Positions 49,452-58,475 of a DNA stretch of 64,000 nucleotides are shown here, piece after piece. The notes beneath the pieces were generated by a model. It was not told the origin of the DNA. It searched no databases and saw nothing but the letters and a program-made list of their open reading frames with translations. The translations under genes and the position numbers were made by a program. How positions within the stretch are numbered: position 1 is the first letter of the stretch; the number at the start of each line of letters is the position of its first letter. Source of the DNA: Agromyces humatus (GTDB taxonomy: Bacteria; Actinomycetota; Actinomycetes; Actinomycetales; Microbacteriaceae); assembly GCF_021228295.1 (NCBI RefSeq), contig NZ_JAJQPD010000008.1:163069-227068 (forward strand), read 5' to 3'.

Positions 49452-50054
49452 ATGGACCAGGTCACGCGCACGAGGAACTCAGTCGTTTTCTTGGCAGTCT
49501 CGCTCGCGGCGATGGGAGTCGGGCAGCTGCTGCTCTCGTTCGGGCGCGACTTCATCAACGCCCAACAGCCCATTGACTGGGCGCACTGGCTCATCCTCAT
49601 CGGCGCAGTGGGCGGTGCGCTCAGCATCTCAGGATTCGGACACGGCCGGCTCGGCCGGATCGCACGTTCCCTCGTCGTGATCGGCGCCGTCGGGTTCGGC
49701 GGAATGGTCGCGATCGACCTCCTGCTCTGGACACTGCCCGCCGAGCCGATGCTCGACGACGCCCTCAGCGCCGCGATCGATGCACCGCAGGTCGCCGTGC
49801 CCTTCCTGTGGGTCGGACCCGCGCTGTTCTTCATCGGCCTGGCGCTCGTCGCGGTCGAATGGCTTCGCCTGAGCGCGTGGGCGGCCGGGCTGTTCATCGT
49901 CGGCACCGTGCTGAGCGGAGTCGGCGCCGCCACCGCCGTCGACGGCATCACACTCGTCAGTTTCGCGATCATGCTTGCAGGTCTGGGCCGCCTGTTCGCT
50001 GCGACATCCGTCAGACCGCACACTGCTGTGCCCACCGCGGCACTGCACGGCTGA
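49452..50054 (+). CDS. polytopic membrane protein, 200 aa
   Basis: Six predicted membrane helices across the whole length and short loops; no signature motif. Leaderless start. Function unknown. Confidence 0.75.
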   Translation: MDQVTRTRNSVVFLAVSLAAMGVGQLLLSFGRDFINAQQPIDWAHWLILIGAVGGALSISGFGHGRLGRIARSLVVIGAVGFGGMVAIDLLLWTLPAEPMLDDALSAAIDAPQVAVPFLWVGPALFFIGLALVAVEWLRLSAWAAGLFIVGTVLSGVGAATAVDGITLVSFAIMLAGLGRLFAATSVRPHTAVPTAALHG

Positions 50055-50307
50055 GCCCGGTCACCATAGAGCTTCCTCCTACCAACCCAACGACTACTGT
50101 CGCCTCAATTCCTCAAGCTGATCGTCCTGCGGACTACGCCAATTGGTCGAGGGCCCTGCTGATGCGCACGTATCGCGGGCAGTTTCCGTGGGTCTCGTCG
50201 GATGGTTGACGATCAACCTCGTTTGCAACACCATCGAGCATGGGGGGTGGCACCTGACCCCTCGACGACGTCCGTCGCCGATCGCGGCTAGCGAACCGAG
50301 GAAGACG

Positions 50308-50748
50308 ATGCAACCGTCAGCTATCAACGACATCAAACTGGAGATGCGCGGACGCGGTTTCACGACGAAGGCCTTCGTCGACGACGAGCTCTTCGCCCGG
50401 ATCGTCGGACTGCTCGACGATCAGCCGGAGCGGATCGACACACCGCCCGACGAGTTGCGCTTCATCGAAGGACGACTCGATCTCCCCATGGGTCACCTGG
50501 AACACTTCCGCATCACGGCAGCGGACGGGCGCACGACCTGTGACTGCGGACGCACGACGACTGCGCTCGACATCGTCTCTACCGCACTGGTGAACCGGAC
50601 CCACCCGTTCGACCTGATGCGCGACGCGCTCCTCGGCTTCCGCAACACCCTCGAGTTCGCTGATAAGGGCCGGCAAGGGGACTGCTACGCCTGTGGACGG
50701 GCGGTGCTGGCGTCCTCCTACTGGACGAGCGGCTACATGTACGCCTAA
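50308..50748 (+). CDS. unknown protein with possible zinc site, 146 aa
   Basis: ATG at 50308 with GAGGAAG upstream. Four Cys in two knuckles (TTCDCGRTT and GDCYACGRA) could bind zinc in the C-terminal half; the N-terminal half is charged (DIKLEMRGRGFTTKAFVDDELFARIVGLL). No known family. Confidence 0.65.
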   Translation: MQPSAINDIKLEMRGRGFTTKAFVDDELFARIVGLLDDQPERIDTPPDELRFIEGRLDLPMGHLEHFRITAADGRTTCDCGRTTTALDIVSTALVNRTHPFDLMRDALLGFRNTLEFADKGRQGDCYACGRAVLASSYWTSGYMYA

Positions 50749-51110
50749 ACCCGCGTCAACGATTGAGTGGCTGATAACCGGGCCGCAATCAGGTACGCGA
50801 CCCATCACTGGTGTGCGGCCCGCACAGAACGTGTTCGACCACGGCTGGCCGAGTGCCTTGCCGTCCGCGCTCGAGCGCGACGGCATGCAGATCGACGACT
50901 ACCTCGCCTCCTAGGTGGCGTCCCCGGCCCGGCGGCACTGGCTCTACACCCAGGAGGGCAGCCAGGGCCAAGACGTCTCTACCGCACGACATCCTTGCGA
51001 CGTGAGGGCAGTTCCACGTCAATCGTCGCCGTTGCGGATCCCTCAGTGAACTCATGGACTGCGGGGTGCGGGCCTGCATCCTTTCTGTTCCAACTGACGA
51101 CGGCCTCACT
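50749..51110. other. 362-bp stretch without intact gene
   Basis: Only a plus-strand remnant ending at 50914 (VFDHGWPSALPSALERDGMQIDDYLAS, the look of a protein C terminus) and a GATCCCTCAG motif at 51037 are visible. Probably decayed sequence. Confidence 0.4.
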
Positions 51111-51116
51111 TAAGCT
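51111..51116 (+). promoter_or_regulatory. -10 box, leaderless (TAAGCT)
   Basis: TAAGCT, 7 nt before the ATG at 51124. Confidence 0.5.
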
Positions 51117-51123
51117 CTGACCC

Positions 51124-51714
51124 ATGCCCAGGAACCCGAACGGCCGGCTCCAGGTGGTCTGCGGGCCGATGTTCGCCGGCAAGTCCGAGGAGCTACTGCG
51201 GCGAGTGCGCCGCGCGCAACTAGCCGGACTCGCCATCGAGGTCGTCAACCACGCGCTTGACGATCGACACGCCGCGGGCCGGGTGGCCTCGCACTCGGGG
51301 CTCAGCATCGCGTCCCGATCAGTGCCCGACGTCGAGTCGCTGGTGGAGCTGGTCGGCGAACGCGAGTTGAACCTGCTGGCAATCGACGAGGCCCAGTTCT
51401 TCGGGCCGGAGCTCGTCCCGACGGTGAGCAGGCTGGTGCTCACCGGGATGTCAGTGGTCGTCGCCGGTCTCTGCGTGACGTTCGACGGCCGCCCCTTCGA
51501 GCCCCTCCCGTCGCTCATGGCGCTCGCCGAGGACGTGACGAAGCTCACAGCCGTGTGCGCTGTCTGCGGGCAGGACGCTGCGTTCCATCAGCGCGTCCTC
51601 ACCGCCGAAGTCGCGGACGCTCGCGTCGCGACCGCCGAGCACGTGGGCGGCATCGAGTCGTACCAGGCACGCTGCAGGCAGCACTTCGGCGAACTAGGCC
51701 CTCGCTCGGCGTAA
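51124..51714 (+). CDS. tdk: thymidine kinase
   Basis: 196 residues. P-loop CGPMFAGKS (Lys20), catalytic Glu89 in AIDEAQFF, VVVAGLCVTFDGRPFEPLPSLMALAE, zinc-lasso Cys145 and Cys148 (CAVCG) with a third Cys in YQARCRQHF. Phosphorylates thymidine to dTMP for nucleotide salvage. Full-length type II TK. It lies among IS remnants, so acquisition by transfer is possible. Confidence 0.95.
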   Translation: MPRNPNGRLQVVCGPMFAGKSEELLRRVRRAQLAGLAIEVVNHALDDRHAAGRVASHSGLSIASRSVPDVESLVELVGERELNLLAIDEAQFFGPELVPTVSRLVLTGMSVVVAGLCVTFDGRPFEPLPSLMALAEDVTKLTAVCAVCGQDAAFHQRVLTAEVADARVATAEHVGGIESYQARCRQHFGELGPRSA

Positions 51715-51774
51715 TGCGTCGCCCAGCCCGCGATCCCGCGCCCGACAGTTGTCGCCTCATAACGGATCCGCTTG

Positions 51775-53154
51775 GGGTCTGTCGGGATCTTTGTGTAACT
51801 GGCTCGGCGTGACTGCCGCGATCTAGGGTCGCGGCGTGAGGAGAATCACGCATGGGTAAGGAGTTGCAGCGGTTCAGGCAGGTGAATCCGCAGACCGGTG
51901 AGGTCATCGAGGCGGAGGTCGATCTGTCGGCGCTGGCGGAGCAGTTGGTCGTGTCGGCACAGGCGCAGGGCATCGAGCTGACCGGTCCGGACGGGCTGCT
52001 GACAGGGCTGACGAGGCAGGTGCTGCAGTCCGCGTTGGAATCCGAACTGTCAGGTCATCTCGGCTACGACCGGTACGCGGTCCAGGGGCGGGGGTCGGGG
52101 AACTCCCGGAACGGGTCGACGCCCAAGACGGTGCGGACCGAGATCGGCGAGGTCACCGTGCAGGTCCCGCGGGATCGGGCCGGCACGTTCGAACCGCAGA
52201 TCGTGCCGAAGCATCAACGCCGTCTGGACGGGTTCGATCAGAACGTGTTGTCGTTGTACGCGAAAGGCATGACCACCGGCGACATCGCCGCGCATCTCGC
52301 GGAGATGTATGGCGATGACGTGTCCCGGGATCTGGTGTCCACGGTCACCGACCGGATCGTGGACGAGATGACGGAATGGCAGTCCCGCCCGCTGGATCAG
52401 GTGTACCCGGTGATCCTGATCGACGCGATCATGCTGAAGATCCGGGCCGGGACGGTCGGGAACCGGCCGGTGTACGTGGCGATGGGGATCGATCTGGACG
52501 GGCACCGGGACGTGCTCGGGATGTGGGTCGGCCCGACCGGCGGGGAAGGCGCGAAGCAGTGGATGAACATGCTCACCGAACTGCGCAACCGTGGCGTGCA
52601 GGACGTCATCATGGTCTGCTGCGACGGCCTGAAAGGGCTCCCGGAATCGATCCGGGCGACGTGGCCGCAGGCATCCGTGCAGACCTGTGTGGTGCACTTT
52701 GGTGCGCAACAGCCTGCGGTTCGCGTCGAAGAAGCAATCAGGCGCCCACGATCGCGGCCGCGGAGTCCTGCTTCGCGGAGTTCGCCGACGCGTGGGAGCC
52801 CACCTACCCGGCGATGGTGCAGATGTGGCGTCGCTCCTGGGGCGAGTTCACCCCGTTCCTCGAGTTCCCGCTCGAGCTGCGCAAGATCGTGTACACCACG
52901 AACGCGATCGAATCCCTCAACGCGAGGTTCCGGCAAGCCGTCCGCCGCCGCGGGCACTTCCCGAACGAGCAATCCGCGCTGAAGGTGCTCTACCTCGTCG
53001 CGGTCCATCGACAACACAACCGAACGAATCCGACTGGCGAAACCGCCGGCTGGAAGGGCATCCTGAACGTACTGGCCATGACCTACGGCGACCGCCTAGG
53101 CATCAACTGAACAACCGAGCCGATGACCACTTACACAGAAACACGGACAGACCC
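51775..53154 (+). mobile_element. degenerate IS256-family insertion sequence
   Basis: Transposase remnant flanked by similar ends: GGGTCTGTC at 51775 and its complement GACAGACCC ending at 53154; the inverted ends also share TGTGTAA-TGG further in. No matching 8-bp flanking duplication is visible (TCCGCTTG left, TTTGCCGG right), in line with an old or rearranged copy. Confidence 0.75.
51852..53110 (+). pseudogene. IS256-family transposase, broken in three frames
   Basis: Frame 1 runs to about 52705 and holds the first two catalytic acids (LIDAIMLKI and VCCDGLKGLP). An extra T in CACTTTGGTGCGC shifts the frame (VRNSLRFASKK), and a second lesion with loss of about 17 codons near 52737 leads to the last part, AESCFAEFADAWEPTYPAM and YTTNAIESLNARFR (third acid Glu). 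Not functional. Confidence 0.92.
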
Positions 53155-53310
53155 TTTGCCGGCCGACACCGTGCCGGCGTGCCAGCGCCCGGATCCCCAG
53201 CCCCTCAACGCGCGCGTCACGTCGGATCCGAGCAAACACATCCACCCGAGACTCCATCCGTCCTCCACCCTCAGCAATCGGAAATCACAGTTCCGACAAC
53301 GGTGGAGGTG

Positions 53311-53401
53311 GGTCCGGCTTAGATTGCCGCAGACACCCCGGCAACCATCAAGTGGTCCTCGCTTAGATTGCCCTGGTGGGTTCGACTTACGCTGCCATAG
53401 T
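53311..53401 (+). repeat. three short repeats resembling IS21-type ends
   Basis: GGCTTAGATTGCC near 53316, CGCTTAGATTGCC near 53356 and a weaker GACTTACGCTGCC near 53386, spaced about 30-40 bp. Multiple short end repeats like these are typical of IS21-family termini. The 612 bp from 53155 to 53766 contain no intact gene; a stub near 53540 (SSVLIYQQAG) may be an integrase tail. Confidence 0.35.
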
Positions 53402-53766
53402 CACCCCACCACCCCAGGGGACGTCACCCACACCGGACGTGCGGAGTTCCCCTCACGAGTGGGTGCATGTGGAGATGTGCCTGAAAGATTTCATCCGAAG
53501 GGTACGGAGCGTCCTGGCCCCCCGAGCGCTCGATGCTGACCAGATCGTCGGTCCTGATCTACCAGCAAGCCGGTGACACCGGTGAGGCTGGCAACGCCAC
53601 GCGGTGGCGAGCCACCCTCGCAGTGAAGGATCCCAATGCGGACGTCCGCCGAGGACTGGCTGGCGGGCGCGCAGTTGATGGGCGCCGGTGGCATCGGCCA
53701 GTATGGACTCAGCCGCGTGCGTCGAGAAGCGTCGGCCACTTTTGGTTGATGAGAGGAGTGCCGCGC

Positions 53767-54333
53767 GTGGAAGTTCTGGCGGCACAAGCCGATGTGCGTC
53801 GCATCTACCGAGGCGGATATTCCGGCCCGCTCGTCTCCACGATCGTGTGGGCCGTCGCCAACGCGGTCTTCTATTGGGTTTCCCCGGCCGCCGGGATGGC
53901 CGCCCTGTTCATCGGCGGAATGTTCATCTTTCCGCTGGCCACGTTGGTGTTGAAGCTCATGGGCGGCTCGGCGGCACTGCCCAAGGGGCATCCGTCTGCG
54001 GCGCTCGCGATGCAGTCCGCGTTCACCGTGCCTCTGGGGCTGCTGGTCGCGATCGTCCTCGGCACCTTTGAGCCGCTGCTGTTCTTCCCGGCGTCCTTGA
54101 TCATCGTGGGCGCCCATTATCTGGTGTTCATCTCGCTCTACGGCATGAAACTGTTCGGGGTGCTGGCGGGAGCACTCATCACGGTAGGCGTCATCACCCT
54201 GTTCTGGCTACCCAACCTGGGCGATATCAGCGGCTGGCTGGGCGCTGCCGTGTTCCTCGTCTTCTCAGCCGTCTTGTTCCGCGCCCAGGGCGAAACGAGG
54301 CGCATCTCCGCGTCCCGGACGGCCGTTAGGTGA
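53767..54333 (+). CDS. DUF7010-like membrane protein, intact copy
   Basis: 188 residues from GTG with GAGAGGAG 8 nt upstream. N-terminal VLAAQADVRRIYRGGYSGPLVSTIVWAV, then six membrane helices; FIGGMFIFPLATLVLKLMGG and HYLVFISLYGMKLFGVLAG match the DUF7010 family. Function unknown. A truncated copy lies at 35939 on the other strand. Confidence 0.8.
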   Translation: MEVLAAQADVRRIYRGGYSGPLVSTIVWAVANAVFYWVSPAAGMAALFIGGMFIFPLATLVLKLMGGSAALPKGHPSAALAMQSAFTVPLGLLVAIVLGTFEPLLFFPASLIIVGAHYLVFISLYGMKLFGVLAGALITVGVITLFWLPNLGDISGWLGAAVFLVFSAVLFRAQGETRRISASRTAVR

Positions 54334-54342
54334 GTTCGAACC

Positions 54343-54358
54343 GCTCAGGGATCCCTCA
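54343..54358. repeat. GCTCAGGGATCCCTCA motif, copy 1
   Basis: Palindromic core AGGGATCCCT, 9 bp after the stop of the DUF7010-like gene. Same 16-mer at 54770. Confidence 0.6.
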
Positions 54359-54550
54359 CCGTACGTTGCGGGCAGGATAGTCGACATTCGACTTCAGCGC
54401 CCGGTGGAGGATCCCGAGACTGAGGCTTGGCTCGAGCCATTCCGTGACGGTGTCGGGGAGTTGAGCCGAGAAGGCGAGGTCCTCGGACATCTCGCTTCCG
54501 TTGTGACGTGGTTCTGGTCCCCGTTGAGCCCGCGTCGACGGCAGGCTTGA

Positions 54551-54763
54551 GTGTGGCTTGTTGCGGTTTGGGCCGACGGGACGCGCGAACGATCGATCGA
54601 GGACTATCCCCCGTGGGGGTATGTCTCGGAGATGAGGCAGGGGTTCATCGAGTGTGACGAATGGTCGATGGAGCACCGGGGACTTTACGCGTTCCGCTGG
54701 CTCCCCGACGACCGGGCTGCAGAGTTGAGAGCGGCACTGGCGATCGAACCGCGCGATTTCTGA
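54551..54763 (+). CDS. unknown protein, 70 aa
   Basis: GTG start without a clear SD. WLVAVWADGTRERSIEDYPPWGYVSEMRQGFIEC...GLYAFRWLPDDRAAELRAAL. Could be the 3' part of a longer decayed gene. Immunity-like by location only. Confidence 0.45.
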   Translation: MWLVAVWADGTRERSIEDYPPWGYVSEMRQGFIECDEWSMEHRGLYAFRWLPDDRAAELRAALAIEPRDF

Positions 54764-54769
54764 ACGCGC

Positions 54770-54785
54770 GCTCAGGGATCCCTCA
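54770..54785. repeat. GCTCAGGGATCCCTCA motif, copy 2
   Basis: Identical to 54343-54358, 6 bp after the stop of the 70-aa gene. Partial versions at 36617, 51037 and 55908. Confidence 0.6.
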
Positions 54786-54821
54786 GCGAGACTTGAGTCG
54801 CAATCGGGCGGAGAGGATCTG

Positions 54822-55112
54822 ATGCGATACCAACGGGTTCGATGGGCCCACGACTCAGTCGAGGTCCCTATTCTGCTGTACAGCGAGATCGACGATGATG
54901 GCTGGGAGATCCGAAAGGTCGAGGAATTCAGGTCGGGGTTCCGCGACCTCGCATCGCGGGACGTGGAGACGGGCGGCAGTTTTCTCGGAATCGAGCCGAT
55001 CCCTCCGCTCGATGAGATCAACCTGAGCGCCGAGTTCGATGGGGCGCTGATCAGTGCCGAGGATTTCGAGACCGTCTGGGGCGAAGCTAAGGCGTCGCAC
55101 AAGCTGCCTTGA
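54822..55112 (+). CDS. DUF6881 protein (immunity-like)
   Basis: 96 residues, SD GGAGAGG. RVRWAHDSVEVPILLYSEIDDDGWEIRKVEEFRSG and FLGIEPIPPLDEINLSAEF follow the DUF6881 pattern. The family often appears in polymorphic-toxin immunity clusters. Cytoplasmic. Confidence 0.8.
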   Translation: MRYQRVRWAHDSVEVPILLYSEIDDDGWEIRKVEEFRSGFRDLASRDVETGGSFLGIEPIPPLDEINLSAEFDGALISAEDFETVWGEAKASHKLP

Positions 55113-55177
55113 CCGTTCTCGCTGGCACCGTGCACCCCCGCAGCTACGTTCCCGCTGACCGATCCGCCTGCGGGCTC

Positions 55178-55813
55178 CTATCTGAATTGATGGAGAGCTG
55201 CGCTGAAGGCGTCGGGGTCGGCGCGGGTCTCGTCAGTCAATAGCAGCGTGTGGTCTCCGATGATCCTCGTGAATGCGCCACGGCACGGGATCGTCACGAT
55301 TTTCGTGAGCCCATGGCGCCATGCGGTGATGAGCGCCTCAAGGGAACGACGCTCGGGCTGCTCCTCGACTGAGGTGGGGAGCCCCACCGTCCGCCTGCGG
55401 AATTGCGAGGTCTGCCAAGGTTGATAGCGCTCAAGGCCAGCCTCACCGAAGCGGTCGTGCCAGGACGGCCCGGTGATTCGCGCAAGCAACTCCATGCGCT
55501 CGGCAGAGTTGTTGGCTGTGCTGCGAATCGCGTCGAAGAGTGCGGGGTCGCGGACTTCGCCGGCGTGCCGGAGCGTCGAATTCCAGAGCTCCGGCCATGC
55601 TGCCTGCCAATCTTCGATGTCGACTCCATCATTTTCGTTCACCTGAGGGTCGGGTGAATCGACGAGTGGCGGCGGAACGTCGTCGTGGGGAGGTTTCAGC
55701 CCCCAGGCGTCGCGGATCCACAGCAGCTCGACAAGTGACGCTGGATCGTCATCGACGGTGATCACCATGTCGTGCGGCCAGGGATTCCCGGGAATCGGTA
55801 CAGATGAGCGCAC
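55178..55813 (-). CDS. unknown protein, 211 aa
   Basis: GTG at 55813 chosen for GGAGG 5 nt upstream. Acidic, soluble; VITVDDDPASLVELLWIRDAWGLK...DVPPPLVDSP, then ISGPSWHD-like loop and LITAWRHGLTKIVTIPCRGAFTRIIGDHTLLLTDETRADPDAFSAAL. The sequence has the style of large immunity or stress proteins but I do not recognise a family. Confidence 0.7.
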   Translation of the reverse strand: MRSSVPIPGNPWPHDMVITVDDDPASLVELLWIRDAWGLKPPHDDVPPPLVDSPDPQVNENDGVDIEDWQAAWPELWNSTLRHAGEVRDPALFDAIRSTANNSAERMELLARITGPSWHDRFGEAGLERYQPWQTSQFRRRTVGLPTSVEEQPERRSLEALITAWRHGLTKIVTIPCRGAFTRIIGDHTLLLTDETRADPDAFSAALHQFR

Positions 55814-55914
55814 GACTACCTCCTGGAGGGTGTCTCTCGACGGGCTGACACCCGACCGTCTCACAAACGCGACCCGAGCGCACCATCTCAACGTCGTCCC
55901 GCTGCGGGATCCCT

Positions 55915-56232
55915 CTACGCCAAATGCCCGAGAGCCTTGAGCAGGTCACCTAGCCACACAAGCTCGAACGTGATGGTGGAGTCGATGTCATCGGTGCGGT
56001 GGAGGTTCGTCCACGATTCGGTGAGCTGCCCAATCGTTGGCGATGGCGGCTCGTTCAGCACATCGTAGATCTCGGGAAACGGTAGCGAATAGAAGTAGTC
56101 CTCGGGCAGCGTCACGGTCTCGCCTCTGGTCTGCTCCAAATGAGTGATCAACCGTTCGAACACCTCGCGGAGTTCCCGGGTGTCGATCTGCAGTCCGCTC
56201 CACGAATCCATGTGCCAAAACTGGTCCGCCAC
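55915..56232 (-). CDS. unknown protein, 105 aa
   Basis: GTG start. LQIDTRELREVFERLITHLEQTRGETVTLPEDYFYSLPFPEIYDVLNEPPSPTIGQLTESWTNLHRT: helical N-terminal part, conserved-looking aromatic middle. This pattern occurs in small immunity-like proteins of actinobacteria; assignment uncertain. Confidence 0.65.
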   Translation of the reverse strand: MADQFWHMDSWSGLQIDTRELREVFERLITHLEQTRGETVTLPEDYFYSLPFPEIYDVLNEPPSPTIGQLTESWTNLHRTDDIDSTITFELVWLGDLLKALGHLA

Positions 56233-56381
56233 CGCGCCGCCTGCCGCGACGCATCCTGCCCGATGGTCGGGCCTCGGGTGTGCAGCGCCGCGACGACAAC
56301 CTGCGTGCTGCGACCATGACGACGATGAGCTGTTCTAGGCAAGAATGACTGACGGCCCAAGGTGAATGTGAGGCGGAACGC

Positions 56382-57053
56382 GTGACCGAGAACGGCGATC
56401 TCGCCAAGTCCGTTTCCGCTGCATTGAGCGAGGTCCTCAAGCCCGTCGGATTCCGCAAAAGGGCGAATAGCTTCAACAGGACCGCCGATGACGGGCTTGT
56501 GCATCACGTTTCGGTGCAGCTCGGCTCGTATGATCCGAGCGGAAAGCACGCGGTGCCGGGACTCGTTCCCGATCTGCACGGGCGCTACCGGGTGAATCTT
56601 GGAGTCCACGTTCCCGCGATGAGTCGGATGGGCTCACCCAGGAGCACCTTGATAAACGACTACAACTGCCAGCTGCGGTGGGGGCTCGGCGATTTCATGC
56701 CCGGCGGTTTTGATCAATGGTGGGACCTCCGGGATCGCCTGTCCGTGGAGGAGGTGTCTCAGGTGCTCGCCAGGCGTGCTCTGCCCCATCTCGATCATTT
56801 CAGCAGCGCTGACCGAGTGCTGGATGCCTACAACGAACAGGGTCCGCGTGCGTTCGGCCCGATCACGCCCAAAGCAGCAGCACTCGATGTCGCCGATCTT
56901 CTCCTGGCCCGCAACCGGATAGAAGAGGCACGACGACTGCTCGCGACCTATGTCGAGTCCGTGAGGCGGGGAGATCACGCCGGGCACAAGGAGTACCTCC
57001 GTGAGTATCTCGCGGAGCGGGGCTTCGAAGCGCTATGGCAACCGCTGCAGTAG
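56382..57053 (+). CDS. DUF4304 protein (immunity-like)
   Basis: 223 residues. SVSAALSEVLKPVGFRKRANSFNRTADDGLVHHVSVQLGSYD, then RVNLGVHVP and GFDQWWDLRDRLSVEEVSQVL fit DUF4304, a family found beside toxins of contact-dependent systems. No toxin gene is adjacent. Start at ATG/GTG 56382 after AGGCGGAACGC. Confidence 0.8.
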   Translation: MTENGDLAKSVSAALSEVLKPVGFRKRANSFNRTADDGLVHHVSVQLGSYDPSGKHAVPGLVPDLHGRYRVNLGVHVPAMSRMGSPRSTLINDYNCQLRWGLGDFMPGGFDQWWDLRDRLSVEEVSQVLARRALPHLDHFSSADRVLDAYNEQGPRAFGPITPKAAALDVADLLLARNRIEEARRLLATYVESVRRGDHAGHKEYLREYLAERGFEALWQPLQ

Positions 57054-57133
57054 CCGATGCTCACCTGCGACCCGTTGAGATAGCCTTCGAAGTCCTCGTC
57101 CCGTGCGAGATCGATCGCTGAGATCGTGACGGG

Positions 57134-57400
57134 TCAACCCGGCGGGGGATTGACCACCACATCGTCGAGGATCTCCATCGTTGTGACCAGTTGGCCATCC
57201 GTAGTGGTGCTGACAGTGTCGATCAGCACGACGTGGACGTGCCCAGCCGCATCGGTGTAGGTCACCCAGTCGGGATGGTGCAGCGTAGTGACAGCGTCGC
57301 CGGCCTCTCCGCGAGGTTCGTCGACGACGATCGGACCGGGTCCGGCGATGGTCCCTTTGTCCGCGAGCAGATCCTGAATCGTGTTCGTGTCAGTAGGCAT
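57134..57400 (-). CDS. small protein of a tandem paralogous pair, copy B (88 aa)
   Basis: SD AAAGGAG. TIQDLLADKGTIAGPGPIVV...HHPDWVTYTDAAGHVHVVLIDTVS...TMEILDDVVV. Aligns with the next upstream gene over the full length. No signal, Cys or metal motif beyond HH and GHVH. Unknown function. Confidence 0.75.
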   Translation of the reverse strand: MPTDTNTIQDLLADKGTIAGPGPIVVDEPRGEAGDAVTTLHHPDWVTYTDAAGHVHVVLIDTVSTTTDGQLVTTMEILDDVVVNPPPG

Positions 57401-57421
57401 CGGGGTCTCCTTTGGGCGTGC

Positions 57422-57682
57422 TCAAGTGATGACCTGGTCGGAGAGAATCTCGATTGTGTGGACCATCTGGGATGCGCTTCCCGGATTGGGACCGCTTGTG
57501 ACCGTGTCCAGGAGCACCGCGTGCCAGTGACCGAGCTTGTCCTTGTACGTCACCGTGTCGTAGTGATGGATGACGACGACACCGCCGTCAGCAGCAGCCT
57601 GAGGTTCGATGACGGGTTCTCGACCGCGGATCGTTCCCCGCTCGGCGATCAACTTTTCGATCGAGCCGAACTCAGTTGACAT
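57422..57682 (-). CDS. small protein of a tandem paralogous pair, copy A (86 aa)
   Basis: SD GAGAGGAG. SIEKLIAERGTIRGREPVIE...IHHYDTVTYKDKLGHWHAVLLDTVT...TIEILSDQVIT. Shares KGTI/RGTI, HH-D-VTY-D, GH-H and DTV with copy B, 21 bp downstream. Co-transcribed. Confidence 0.75.
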   Translation of the reverse strand: MSTEFGSIEKLIAERGTIRGREPVIEPQAAADGGVVVIHHYDTVTYKDKLGHWHAVLLDTVTSGPNPGSASQMVHTIEILSDQVIT

Positions 57683-57977
57683 GACATCTCCTCTCGGTGC
57701 CGCACCGTACTCGCCTCGAGAAGTGGCGGCAAGGGGGCGGGCTGGTCCGCAGGGACCGGCTCACGCGAAATCCGGGGCAGCTTGGCGACACAACGGGAAT
57801 ACGAAAGCCTTCGGGTTATCGATGGCTCCTGCCTAAACAGGGTGCACACAGCCAACCGCCTTGGGTTCGCTGCCCTCGTTATTCGAGTTGCGGCTTTTCG
57901 GCTTCGGGTCCGTCAGCGGACGTCCGCAGGTGGATCCCTCGCCGGGACGCAGGATGCTTTTCGGCGATCGGCATTGA

Positions 57978-58466
57978 TCACTCGGTCGGGCAGGGTATTC
58001 CGCCCTCGTGAGCGATCAAGATCGTGTCAAAGACGTACTTGCCGTTCTGTGACCTGATAACGAACTCACCGAGATACGTGCCCGCATCGTTCACCGCGGG
58101 GACGGTCACGGTGGCATCGGGGTCGACCCCCTTCTCGACGTCGGGAAGGACGGTGAGGGCTGCCTCGAGGGCCATGAGTGCGTCTTCAGGCGTGAACCCG
58201 AAGATGCTCTCGGCACCGGGTGATTCACTGAGCGCGCGTTGTTGGCCACGAATCATGACCTCGAGAACTTCTCTGCGAGATTCGGCGCCCAAGTCAGGTG
58301 CCGACTCCACGATGCCGAATGCTCCACAATCGGGATCGGTAAACACTCTCTCCGGCGATGGCGTGGATCCGGCTGGTGCTTCAGTTTGGCTCGCACATCC
58401 GGACATCAAGAGCACGACCACACTCAAGAGCGCCGATGTCGAGGCGAGCTTCTTCTGATCCACCAT
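57978..58466 (-). CDS. lipoprotein of unknown function
   Basis: 162 residues. Signal with lipobox VVLLMSGCAS. The mature domain (DCGAFGIVESAPDLGAESRREVLEVMIRGQQRAL...LEAALTVLPDVEKG...FVIRSQNGKYVF) resembles the lipoprotein encoded just upstream in overall layout. SD GGAGG overlaps the upstream stop region; 9-bp gap. Confidence 0.75.
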   Translation of the reverse strand: MVDQKKLASTSALLSVVVLLMSGCASQTEAPAGSTPSPERVFTDPDCGAFGIVESAPDLGAESRREVLEVMIRGQQRALSESPGAESIFGFTPEDALMALEAALTVLPDVEKGVDPDATVTVPAVNDAGTYLGEFVIRSQNGKYVFDTILIAHEGGIPCPTE

Positions 58467-58475
58467 GATTGCCTC

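Noticed and set aside
51767..53162. Target-site duplication around the IS256 copy
   Set aside because: The 8 bp on each side (TCCGCTTG, TTTGCCGG) do not match.
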